Origin: Thermoleophilia bacterium
Lineage (GTDB): Bacteria > Actinomycetota > Thermoleophilia > Gaiellales > Gaiellaceae
Assembly: GCA_025936595.1 (NCBI GenBank)
Contig: JAICTB010000129.1
Location: forward strand, 1 to 6,406
Direction: 5' to 3'
Length of the DNA stretch: 6,406 bases
The notes below the pieces were generated by a model that made no database searches, was not told where the DNA came from, and was given only the letters and a program-made list of their open reading frames with translations. Shown in pieces: positions 1-5,642 of the stretch (positions are counted from its first letter, which is position 1; every line of letters begins with the position of its first letter). The position numbers and the translations under genes were made by a program.

Positions 1-81
1 GACGCAGCGGAAGTTGCAGCGGTCGGTGACCGAGATACGCAGGTCGCGCAGCGGGCGGCCGAAGGTGTCGAGGACGTCCAT
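1..81 (-). CDS. moaA: GTP 3',8-cyclase MoaA, N-terminal fragment (cut by window edge)
   Basis: Read on the minus strand from the ATG at 81-79, the first 27 codons give MDVLDTFGRPLRDLRISVTD followed by RCNFRCV. This is the N-terminus of MoaA: the FGR...LRISVTDRCNFRC pattern leads into the radical-SAM CxxxCxxC cluster, with Cys22 and Cys26 visible and the third cysteine expected at 29, just outside the window. MoaA is a cytosolic enzyme that uses two 4Fe-4S clusters and S-adenosylmethionine to convert GTP to 3',8-cyclo-GTP, the first step of molybdenum cofactor synthesis. The rest of the protein lies beyond position 1. No clear Shine-Dalgarno precedes the ATG. The gene is divergent from the small ORF at 100. 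Identification rests on a short but very characteristic stretch. Confidence 0.88.
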   Translation of the reverse strand, partial: MDVLDTFGRPLRDLRISVTDRCNFRCV

Positions 82-99
82 CGGGGAAACGGTAGCCGT

Positions 100-255
100 A
101 TGAGCGAACCCGCAATCCAAAACGGCGAAGACGCGATCGACGAGAGCGGTCGCAACCCGACGCAACAGCGCATCGACGAGGAGGGCGCGAGCGAGGCTCC
201 CGTCGACGCCGACTGGGTATCCGACGACCGCGAGGAGGGCTCGGACACGGCGTAG
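100..255 (+). CDS. Small, highly acidic hypothetical protein (51 aa)
   Basis: An ATG at 100 opens a 51-codon frame ending at TAG 253-255. I do not recognise the product. It has 16 Asp/Glu, 3 Arg, no Lys and no Cys, giving a net charge near -13, and no hydrophobic stretch, so it should be soluble and probably disordered. A weak internal repeat is visible (AIDESG, residues 12-17; RIDEEG, residues 24-29). Support for coding: about 43 of 51 codons end in G or C, like the neighbouring genes. The next gene starts only 10 bases after its stop, which fits co-transcription with the transporters. A purine-rich GGGGAAA (83-89) is a poorly placed possible ribosome binding site. Against: it is short, has no known domain, and starts 18 bases from the divergent moaA start. 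Confidence 0.55.
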   Translation: MSEPAIQNGEDAIDESGRNPTQQRIDEEGASEAPVDADWVSDDREEGSDTA

Positions 256-265
256 TCTCGCGCGG

Positions 266-1141
266 GTGCGCGCACTCGCCGTCCTCGTCGCCGTCACCGC
301 CGTCTGGGGCGTGACGTTCGTCCAGGTCAAGGACGCCGTTGCGATCTACCCGCTGTTCGCCTTTCTGGCGCTCCGCTTCGCGATCGCGAGCTGCACGCTC
401 GCCCCGCCCGGGCTCCGCCGGCTGCGGGGCCTCGGCTCTCGCGGCCTGGGTGCCGGTGTGCTTGCCGGATCCCTGATCGGCGCCGGTTATGTCCTGCAGA
501 CCGCGGGTCTCGAGCGGACGACCGTCTCCTCGACCGGGTTCATCACGGGGATGTACGTCGTCCTCACGCCGCTCCTCGCGCTCGCCGTCTTCCGCGTGCG
601 GCTCGGCGCCGCGGCGTGGCTGGGCGTCGTGCTCGCCACTGCCGGGCTCGCCCTGCTCTCGGGCGTGCACGCCGGCTCGGCGGCGGGTGACCTCCTGGTG
701 CTCGCCGGCGCGGCCGTGTACTCGCTGCAGATCGTGCTCATGGAGCGCTTCGCGCCGCGCTACGACGCTGTCGCGTTCACGCTCGTCGAGATGCTGACGG
801 CCTTCGGCGGCCTGCTGGCAGTCGCGCTGGCCGCGGGGCAGCTCGGCGTGCCGCACGGCTGGACCGTTTGGGGTGCGCTGCTCGTCACCGGCGTCTTCGC
901 GAGTGCGCTCGCCTTCCTCGCGCAGACGTGGGCGCAGCGGCGGGCGAGTGCGACTCAGACCGCGCTCGCGTTCTCGCTCGAGCCGGTGTGGACGGCGTTC
1001 TTCGGCTTCACCCTCGCCGGCGACAGGCTCGGCGCCGTCGCCTGGTTAGGCTGCATCGTGATCATGGCCGGCATCGTCGTCGCGGAGCCGGCTGCGGCGG
1101 ACGTACTCGTGCGCGTCGTGCGCAGGCCGCGCGCCGCGTGA
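266..1141 (+). CDS. EamA/DMT-superfamily transporter (10-TM type), first of a pair
   Basis: The 291-residue product is hydrophobic almost throughout and has the usual length of the two-repeat, ten-helix EamA permeases of the drug/metabolite transporter superfamily. Residues 1-20 form the first helix with the WGVTF motif. Residues 77-106 hold the first-repeat signature (LQTAGLERTTVSSTGF, then GMYVVLTPLLA). Residues 219-247 hold the second-repeat signature (AQTWAQRRASATQTAL, then SLEPVWTAFFG), followed by GDRLG...W and a last helix. The Arg-rich C-terminus fits the positive-inside rule. Such proteins export or import small metabolites; the substrate cannot be read from sequence. The GTG start at 266 places Met-Arg directly before helix 1, without a convincing Shine-Dalgarno, so coupling to the small ORF ending at 255 is possible. 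Its stop overlaps the next start. Confidence 0.88.
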   Translation: MRALAVLVAVTAVWGVTFVQVKDAVAIYPLFAFLALRFAIASCTLAPPGLRRLRGLGSRGLGAGVLAGSLIGAGYVLQTAGLERTTVSSTGFITGMYVVLTPLLALAVFRVRLGAAAWLGVVLATAGLALLSGVHAGSAAGDLLVLAGAAVYSLQIVLMERFAPRYDAVAFTLVEMLTAFGGLLAVALAAGQLGVPHGWTVWGALLVTGVFASALAFLAQTWAQRRASATQTALAFSLEPVWTAFFGFTLAGDRLGAVAWLGCIVIMAGIVVAEPAAADVLVRVVRRPRAA

Positions 1142-1965
1142 CCGCCGTCCTCCTCGCGCTCGCGTCCGCGGCGCTCTTCGGAGGGATGACGGTCGGCGTG
1201 CGCCTCGGACTGCGCGGCGGCGGCGATGCCGCCGGAGCGGCGCTCGCGACCGTGATCCCGGCGCTTCTCGTCACTCTCGCCGCGTCGCTCGTCCGGCACG
1301 ACGTGCACCACGCGTGGCCGTTCCTGCTTGCGGGCCTGCTCGCGCCGGGCGGCTCCCAGATCCTGTTCACGCTTGCGATCCGCGAGATCGGCGCCTCGCG
1401 CACGTCGGTCGCGGTCGGCGCAGCGCCGCTCGTCGCCGTCGCCATCGCGCTTGTCTTCCTGAACGAGCCGCTGCGCGTCACGCTCGTCGTCGGGGCGCTC
1501 GCGGTCGTTGCGGGCGGAGTCCTGCTCGCCGCCGAGCGCGACCGGCCCGGCCACCTGCGCGCCCGCGGCCTGCTCTACGCCGGCGGCGCGGCGATTCTCT
1601 TCGCCACCCGCGACAACCTTGCGCGGGCGCTGCACGGGCACGCGAGCCCGGAGACGGCCGCCGCGGCGACGCTGGTCGCGGGGACGTTCCTCGCCGCCGC
1701 CTGGACGCGCCGCGTGCCGAAGCGCCGCGAGCTCGTGCGCCTCGCGCCGGCGGGCGTGCTTTTCGGGCTCTCCTACGTCTGCCTGTTCGAGGCCTACTGG
1801 CGGGGTCGCGTCAGCGTCGTCTCGCCGCTGATCGCGACCGAGTCGCTCTGGGGCGTCGGGCTCTCCGCGCTCCTGATCCGCCAGACCGAGGGCGTGGGGC
1901 GGCGGCTCGCCGTCGGCGCGGTTCTCGTCGTCGCGGGCGGAGCCGTGATCGGCGCCACCCGCTGA
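1138..1965 (+). CDS. EamA/DMT-superfamily transporter, second of a pair
   Basis: The 275-residue product is a second EamA-type permease. The GTG at 1138 overlaps the upstream stop by four bases (GTGA) and puts the first helix (VLLALASAALFGG, from about residue 4) at the N-terminus; the open frame extends further 5' only as a shadow of the first transporter. The first repeat has the end-of-repeat pattern SRTSVAVGAAPLVAVAIALV then LNEPLR (residues 87-113). The second repeat carries AYWRGRVSVVSPLIATESLWG (from residue 219) and a final Gly/Val-rich helix ending at residue 273. Hydrophilic loops lie near residues 132-143 and 190-202. Similarity to the first protein is at family level, not a recent duplication. 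The two could act separately or as a heteromeric pair; the substrate is unknown. Confidence 0.87.
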   Translation: MTAVLLALASAALFGGMTVGVRLGLRGGGDAAGAALATVIPALLVTLAASLVRHDVHHAWPFLLAGLLAPGGSQILFTLAIREIGASRTSVAVGAAPLVAVAIALVFLNEPLRVTLVVGALAVVAGGVLLAAERDRPGHLRARGLLYAGGAAILFATRDNLARALHGHASPETAAAATLVAGTFLAAAWTRRVPKRRELVRLAPAGVLFGLSYVCLFEAYWRGRVSVVSPLIATESLWGVGLSALLIRQTEGVGRRLAVGAVLVVAGGAVIGATR

Positions 1966-1972
1966 ACCGGAC

Positions 1973-1999
1973 AGGCGCCGCGGCCCGGCCGCGGCGTCT
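1973..1999 (+). terminator. GC-rich hairpin, likely terminator of the transporter unit
   Basis: Two 13-base arms (1973-1985 and 1987-1999) are complementary at every position, with one G-U pair (1975/1997), around base 1986. Allowing a three-base loop gives a stem of about 12 pairs, mostly G-C. It begins 8 bases after the stop of the second transporter. No T-run follows, as is common for hairpin terminators in GC-rich actinobacteria. It would separate the transporter transcript from the chaperone operon. Confidence 0.65.
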
Positions 2000-2007
2000 C
2001 GAGAACG

Positions 2008-2018
2008 TGGTCTGACCA
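2008..2018. promoter_or_regulatory. Palindrome TGGTC-T-GACCA, possible operator (distal copy)
   Basis: This is a perfect 5+1+5 inverted repeat centred on 2013. The same core, with the central base complemented, recurs at 2117-2127, centred 109 bases downstream. The pattern resembles operators of GntR/FadR-type regulators (TGGTC-N-GACC) more than the HspR HAIR element. It lies about 9 bases after the terminator hairpin and roughly 165 bases upstream of the predicted dnaK transcription start. Confidence 0.4.
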
Positions 2019-2114
2019 GAGGACGGGTCCCCGCCGGACGGTGGAATCGGCCGCCCCCGACGCCCGAATCGGCTCTGCGCGGCGCTGTGGACGGGTCGTC
2101 ACCGTCTTGCCGAA

Positions 2115-2129
2115 CTTGGTCAGACCAAG
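2115..2129. promoter_or_regulatory. Palindrome CTTGGTC-A-GACCAAG, possible dnaK operator (proximal copy)
   Basis: This is a perfect 7+1+7 inverted repeat centred on 2122, ending 14 bases before the proposed -35 hexamer of the dnaK promoter. It shares its inner 11 bases with the palindrome at 2008-2018. The outer CTTG...CAAG matches the ends of the HspR HAIR consensus (CTTGAGT-N7-ACTCAAG), but the total length is 15 rather than 21 and the inner bases differ. It may be a lineage-specific HspR site or a site for another regulator such as a GntR-family protein. No binding can be shown from sequence. Confidence 0.5.
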
Positions 2130-2136
2130 GGTCGTG

Positions 2137-2152
2137 GCCTGTGGGGACAGGC
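2137..2152. promoter_or_regulatory. Palindrome GCCTGT-N4-ACAGGC over the -35 region of dnaK
   Basis: This is a perfect 6+4+6 inverted repeat covering the proposed -35 hexamer GGGACA (2144-2149). A protein bound here would compete with RNA polymerase, so it is a candidate repressor operator. It is unlike HAIR or CIRCE. The short GC-rich arms mean chance cannot be excluded. Confidence 0.4.
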
Positions 2153-2173
2153 GTGGAAAAGATCTGCTATAAA
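2144..2173 (+). promoter_or_regulatory. Predicted promoter of the dnaK operon (extended -10)
   Basis: TATAAA at 2168-2173, preceded by TGC (2165-2167), gives a strong extended -10 for the housekeeping sigma factor. GGGACA at 2144-2149 is a 4-of-6 -35 match with an 18-base spacer. The surrounding 2155-2195 stretch is notably AT-rich in an otherwise GC-rich region. Transcription would start near 2180, leaving a leader of about 38 bases. I saw no GGAA...GTT stress-sigma (SigH-type) promoter, which suggests control by repression rather than by an alternative sigma factor. Confidence 0.65.
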
Positions 2174-2203
2174 CCCACTGAGATTTTCTTCCAGTACCAC
2201 CAG

Positions 2204-2209
2204 AAGGAG
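2204..2209 (+). promoter_or_regulatory. Ribosome binding site of dnaK
   Basis: AAGGAG lies 8 bases before the GTG at 2218. It is the best Shine-Dalgarno in the window and fixes the start of dnaK. Confidence 0.85.
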
Positions 2210-2217
2210 CGAAACCA

Positions 2218-4110
2218 GTGGCAAAGACGATTGGCATCGACCTGGGCACGACCAACTCGTGCATGGCCGTCTTCGAAGGCGGCGAGCCCGTCGTGATCGC
2301 GAACGCGGAGGGCGGCCGCACGACGCCGTCCGTGGTCGGATTCACGAAGGACGGCCAGCGGCTCGTCGGCGCGCCGGCGCGCCGGCAGCAGGTCACGAAC
2401 CCGGAGAACACCGTCTTCTCCATCAAGCGCTTCATGGGCCGCAAGTTCGACGAGGTCACCGAGGAGATGACCATCGTCCCGTACAAGGTCGTGAAGGGCC
2501 CGAACGACGATGTGCGCGTGGACGCAGGCGGCAAGGAGTTCGCGCCGCCGGAGATCAGCGCGATGATCCTCCAGAAGCTGAAGGCGGACGCGGAGGGGTA
2601 CCTCGGCGAGACGGTCACCGACGCCGTGATCACGGTGCCCGCCTACTTCAACAACGCCCAGCGCGAGGCGACGAAGGACGCCGGCAAGATCGCGGGGCTC
2701 AACGTGCTCCGCATCATCAACGAGCCGACCGCGGCCGCGCTCGCGTACGGCCTCGACAAGGAGGGCGCGGATCAGACGATCCTCGTCTTCGACCTCGGCG
2801 GCGGCACCTTCGACGTGTCGGTGCTCGAGCTCGGGGACGGCGTCTTCGAGGTGAAGTCCACGAACGGCGACAACCATCTCGGGGGCGACAACTTCGACAA
2901 GGCGATCGTCGACTGGATGGTCAACGAGTTCAAGAAGGACCAGGGCATCGACCTCTCGGCCGACCCGATGGCGCTCCAGCGACTGTACGAAGCCGCCGAG
3001 AAGGCGAAGATCGAGCTCTCGTCGACGATGACGACGCAGATCAACCTGCCGTTCATCACCGCGAACCAGGACGGCCCGAAGCACCTCGACCTGCCGCTCA
3101 CGCGCGCGAAGCTCGAGGAGCTGGCGCACGACCTGCTCGAGCGCACCGTCGCTCCGACGAAGCAGGCGCTCGCCGACGCCGGGCTCGACGCGGCGAAGAT
3201 CGACCACGTCGTGCTCGTCGGCGGCATGACCCGCATGCCCGCCGTGCAGGCGAAGGTGAAGGAGATCGTCGGCAAGGACCCGCACAAGGGCGTCAACCCG
3301 GACGAGGTCGTCGCCGTCGGCGCGGCGATCCAGGGCGGCGTTCTCAAGGGCGAGGTCAAGGACGTGCTCCTGCTCGACGTGACCCCGCTCTCGCTCGGGA
3401 TCGAGACGAAGGGCGGCGTGATGACGCGCCTGATCGAGCGCAACACGACGATTCCGACGCGCAAGTCGGAGGTGTTCTCGACCGCCGAGGACAACCAGCC
3501 GTCGGTGCTCGTGCACGTGCTGCAGGGCGAGTCGGAGATGGCGACCTACAACAAGACGCTCGGCAAGTTCGAGCTCGTCGGCATCCCGCCGGCGCCGCGC
3601 GGCATGCCGCAGATCGAGGTGTCGTTCGACATCGACGCGAACGGGATCATCAACGTCTCGGCGAAGGACAAGGCGTCCGGCAACGAGCAGCAGATCCGCA
3701 TCGAAGGCGGCTCCGGGCTGAAGCAGGACGAGGTCGACCGCATGATCCGCGAGGCCGAAGCGCACAGCGAGGAGGCGCACAAGCTGCGCGAGCTCGTCGA
3801 TGCGCGCAACAACGCGGAGGCGCTCGCCTACCAGATCGAGAAGTCGCTGACGGAGAACCGCGAGAAGCTCGACGCTTCTGTCGCCTCGACCGTCGAGGGC
3901 CGGGTGATGGAGCTCCGCGGCGTGCTCGAGTCGAGCGACGTCGCCGAGATCAAGGCGAAGACCGATGCGTTGCAGGCGGCGTGGACGGAGGCGGCCCAGG
4001 CGCTCTACGCGCAGGCGTCGTCGCAGCCGAGCGGCAACGGAACGGACGGCGCGGCGGCCTCCGACGACGAGGTCGTCGAGGACGCCGAGTACGAGGTGGT
4101 CGACGAGTGA
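2218..4110 (+). CDS. dnaK: Molecular chaperone DnaK (Hsp70)
   Basis: The 630-residue product is a full-length cytosolic Hsp70 that binds exposed hydrophobic segments of clients in an ATP-driven cycle. The nucleotide-binding domain (about 1-380) has the phosphate loop IGIDLGTTNSC (5-15), the INEPTAAALAYG segment (167-178), the second phosphate motif DLGGGTFDVSV (192-202) and the adenosine motif VLVGGMTRMP (332-341). The interdomain linker DVLLLDVTPLSLG begins at 382, followed by the substrate-binding domain, a helical lid and an acidic tail ending EVVDE. Residues 75-98 correspond to the subdomain IB insert of Gram-negative DnaK, which the shorter mycobacterial protein lacks. The GTG start follows a strong ribosome binding site. 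Its stop overlaps grpE by four bases. HspR with DnaK as co-repressor is the expected feedback control in actinobacteria, though no classical HAIR site is seen here. Confidence 0.99.
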   Translation: MAKTIGIDLGTTNSCMAVFEGGEPVVIANAEGGRTTPSVVGFTKDGQRLVGAPARRQQVTNPENTVFSIKRFMGRKFDEVTEEMTIVPYKVVKGPNDDVRVDAGGKEFAPPEISAMILQKLKADAEGYLGETVTDAVITVPAYFNNAQREATKDAGKIAGLNVLRIINEPTAAALAYGLDKEGADQTILVFDLGGGTFDVSVLELGDGVFEVKSTNGDNHLGGDNFDKAIVDWMVNEFKKDQGIDLSADPMALQRLYEAAEKAKIELSSTMTTQINLPFITANQDGPKHLDLPLTRAKLEELAHDLLERTVAPTKQALADAGLDAAKIDHVVLVGGMTRMPAVQAKVKEIVGKDPHKGVNPDEVVAVGAAIQGGVLKGEVKDVLLLDVTPLSLGIETKGGVMTRLIERNTTIPTRKSEVFSTAEDNQPSVLVHVLQGESEMATYNKTLGKFELVGIPPAPRGMPQIEVSFDIDANGIINVSAKDKASGNEQQIRIEGGSGLKQDEVDRMIREAEAHSEEAHKLRELVDARNNAEALAYQIEKSLTENREKLDASVASTVEGRVMELRGVLESSDVAEIKAKTDALQAAWTEAAQALYAQASSQPSGNGTDGAAASDDEVVEDAEYEVVDE

Positions 4111-4607
4111 CCGACGACCGCCTGGAGGCCGAAGCGGCAGAGGAGGCACCCGAAGTCGAGGTGGACGAGGCGGTCGACGTGGAGTCGATCGCGCGCGAGC
4201 GCGACGAGTACCTCGATGCGCTGCAGCGGCTGAAGGCCGAGTTCGACAACTACCGCAAGCGGGTTGCGCGCGACCAGCAGGAGCTGGCCGCGCGCGCCCA
4301 CGAGCGCCTCGTCCGCGAGCTCGTCCCGGTGCTCGACGACCTCGAGCGCGCGCTGGCGCATGAGGGGAACCTCGAGGACGGCATTCGCTTGATCCATCGC
4401 CAGCTCGACGAGGCGCTTACCAAGGAGGGGCTCGTCGAGGTGGACACGGCAGGCATGTTCGACCCGCACACGCAGGAGGCGCTCCTCGCGCAGCCCTCGG
4501 ACGAAGTGGAGGGAACAGTGATCGAGGTGCTGCAGAAGGGCTACCTCCTCGGCGACCGCGTGCTGCGGCCGGCACGCGTCGTCATCTCGCAGGGGAGCAA
4601 CGGGTAG
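4107..4607 (+). CDS. grpE: Nucleotide exchange factor GrpE
   Basis: The 166-residue product is the ADP-release factor for DnaK. It has a very acidic N-terminal tail (about 1-30), a long coiled-coil helix containing LDALQRLKAEFDNYRKR (36-52), a helical part (ELVPVLDDLERAL, 71-83) and the C-terminal beta domain. The family signature is present: FDPHTQEAL (118-126) then GYLLGDRVLRPARV (145-158). The length is on the short side for the family, mainly because the tail is short. The GTG at 4107 overlaps the dnaK stop (GTGA), and GAGGTGG at 4093-4099 can serve as ribosome binding site inside the dnaK end, so translation is probably coupled. A larger open frame upstream in the same phase is only a shadow of dnaK. 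Confidence 0.97.
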   Translation: MTDDRLEAEAAEEAPEVEVDEAVDVESIARERDEYLDALQRLKAEFDNYRKRVARDQQELAARAHERLVRELVPVLDDLERALAHEGNLEDGIRLIHRQLDEALTKEGLVEVDTAGMFDPHTQEALLAQPSDEVEGTVIEVLQKGYLLGDRVLRPARVVISQGSNG

Positions 4608-4613
4608 GCGGCG

Positions 4614-5642
4614 GTGGCCAGGTCGCTCTACGAATCGCTCGGTGTCTCCAAGAACGCCTCGCAGGCCGAGATCAAGAAGGCCTACCGCAAGCTCGTGCGC
4701 GAGGTGCACCCGGACACGAACCCCGGCAACGAGGAGCGCTTCAAGGAGGTGCAGTCCGCCTACGACGTGCTGTCGGACCCCGACAAGCGCAAGCGCTACG
4801 ACACGATGGGGCAGACGAACGGCCGCGCCGCGCCCGGCGGGACGACGTTCGACTTCGGCGACTTCGACCTCGGCGACATCTTCGGCGGCATGTTCGGGCG
4901 CGGCCGCCAGCAGCAGCAGCAGCGCGGACAGCGCGGGAACGACGTCGAGGTCGAGGTGCGGGTCTCGTTCGAGGACGCGCTCAAGGGCGTGCAGACGACG
5001 GTCCCGGTCCAGCTCGACCTTGCGTGTCACACCTGTCACGGCACGGGCGCCGCTCCCGGCACCGCGCCGACGACGTGCCCCGAGTGCAACGGTTCGGGCA
5101 CGGTCGCGACCTCCCAGGGTCTCTTCGCGCTGCAACAGCCGTGCCCGCGCTGCCACGGCATGGGCTCGATCGTGGAGACGCCGTGCCCCACCTGCCACGG
5201 GAACGGACGCGAGCGGCGCACGAAGCGCTACACGGTTCGCATTCCGGCGGGCGTGAAGGACGGCACGCGCATCAAGCTGAAGGGCAAGGGCGAAGCGGGC
5301 TTCGGCGGCGCGCCCGCCGGCGACCTGTACGTGGTCACGCGCGTGGAGCCTTCGAAGGTGTACGAGCGTCGTGGCGACGACCTCGTCGTGCAGGTACCGG
5401 TCTCCTATGCGACTGCAGCGCTCGGTGGGACGGTCGAGGTGCAGACGCCGGAGGGCGCCGTCTCTCTGAAGGTGCCCGGCGGCACCGAGGACGGGAAGCT
5501 CCTGCGCATCAAGGGCCGGGGCGCGCCGAGCCTGAAGGGCTCCGGCAAGGGCGACGTGCTCGCGCGCATCCGCATCGAGGTGCCGAAGAAGGTGTCGAAG
5601 AAGCAGCGCGAGCTGCTCGAGCAGCTGGACAAGGCCCTGTGA
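4614..5642 (+). CDS. dnaJ: Type I (class A) J-domain co-chaperone DnaJ
   Basis: The 342-residue product delivers clients to DnaK and stimulates its ATPase. The J domain covers about 1-65 with the catalytic HPD at 32-34. A short Gly/Phe-rich region (about 70-108) contains the DIF motif (88-90) and an uncommon run of five glutamines (99-103). The zinc domain has four CxxCxGxG-type repeats with cysteine pairs at 138/141, 155/158, 177/180 and 191/194, so both zinc sites look intact. The two client-binding C-terminal domains follow. At 342 residues it is shorter than the roughly 375-390 usual for type I DnaJ, partly through the compact Gly/Phe region and short tail. The GTG at 4614, 6 bases after grpE, places SLYESLGV correctly for a J domain; its ribosome binding site is weak, so coupling to grpE is likely. 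Confidence 0.98.
   Translation: MARSLYESLGVSKNASQAEIKKAYRKLVREVHPDTNPGNEERFKEVQSAYDVLSDPDKRKRYDTMGQTNGRAAPGGTTFDFGDFDLGDIFGGMFGRGRQQQQQRGQRGNDVEVEVRVSFEDALKGVQTTVPVQLDLACHTCHGTGAAPGTAPTTCPECNGSGTVATSQGLFALQQPCPRCHGMGSIVETPCPTCHGNGRERRTKRYTVRIPAGVKDGTRIKLKGKGEAGFGGAPAGDLYVVTRVEPSKVYERRGDDLVVQVPVSYATAALGGTVEVQTPEGAVSLKVPGGTEDGKLLRIKGRGAPSLKGSGKGDVLARIRIEVPKKVSKKQRELLEQLDKAL

Noticed and set aside
868..1137. N-terminal extension of the second transporter
   Set aside because: The extension is Arg-rich, hydrophilic and overlaps the first transporter; GTG 1138 at the GTGA overlap gives a proper first membrane helix.
955..1641. 228-codon minus-strand frame opposite the transporter genes
   Set aside because: It is a charged, low-complexity translation opposite two clear membrane-protein genes.
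1966..2217. CIRCE element (TTAGCACTC-N9-GAGTGCTAA) or classical HAIR upstream of dnaK
   Set aside because: Neither consensus is present; the palindromes found have other cores and spacings.
2259..4106. Long plus-strand frame joined to grpE (782 codons in total)
   Set aside because: Its first 616 codons are an Arg-rich out-of-frame reading of dnaK; only the part from GTG 4107 is real.
2167..4149. 660-codon open frame on the minus strand opposite dnaK
   Set aside because: Long antisense frames opposite hsp70 genes are a well-known artefact of GC-rich codon use. The translation is Arg/Leu/Asp-rich without a recognisable domain, and the plus strand is unambiguously dnaK.
4005..5198. 397-codon minus-strand open frame across the dnaK end, grpE and dnaJ
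   Set aside because: It is a composition-driven shadow: it crosses three confirmed genes, is Arg/Ala/Val-rich and has no motif.
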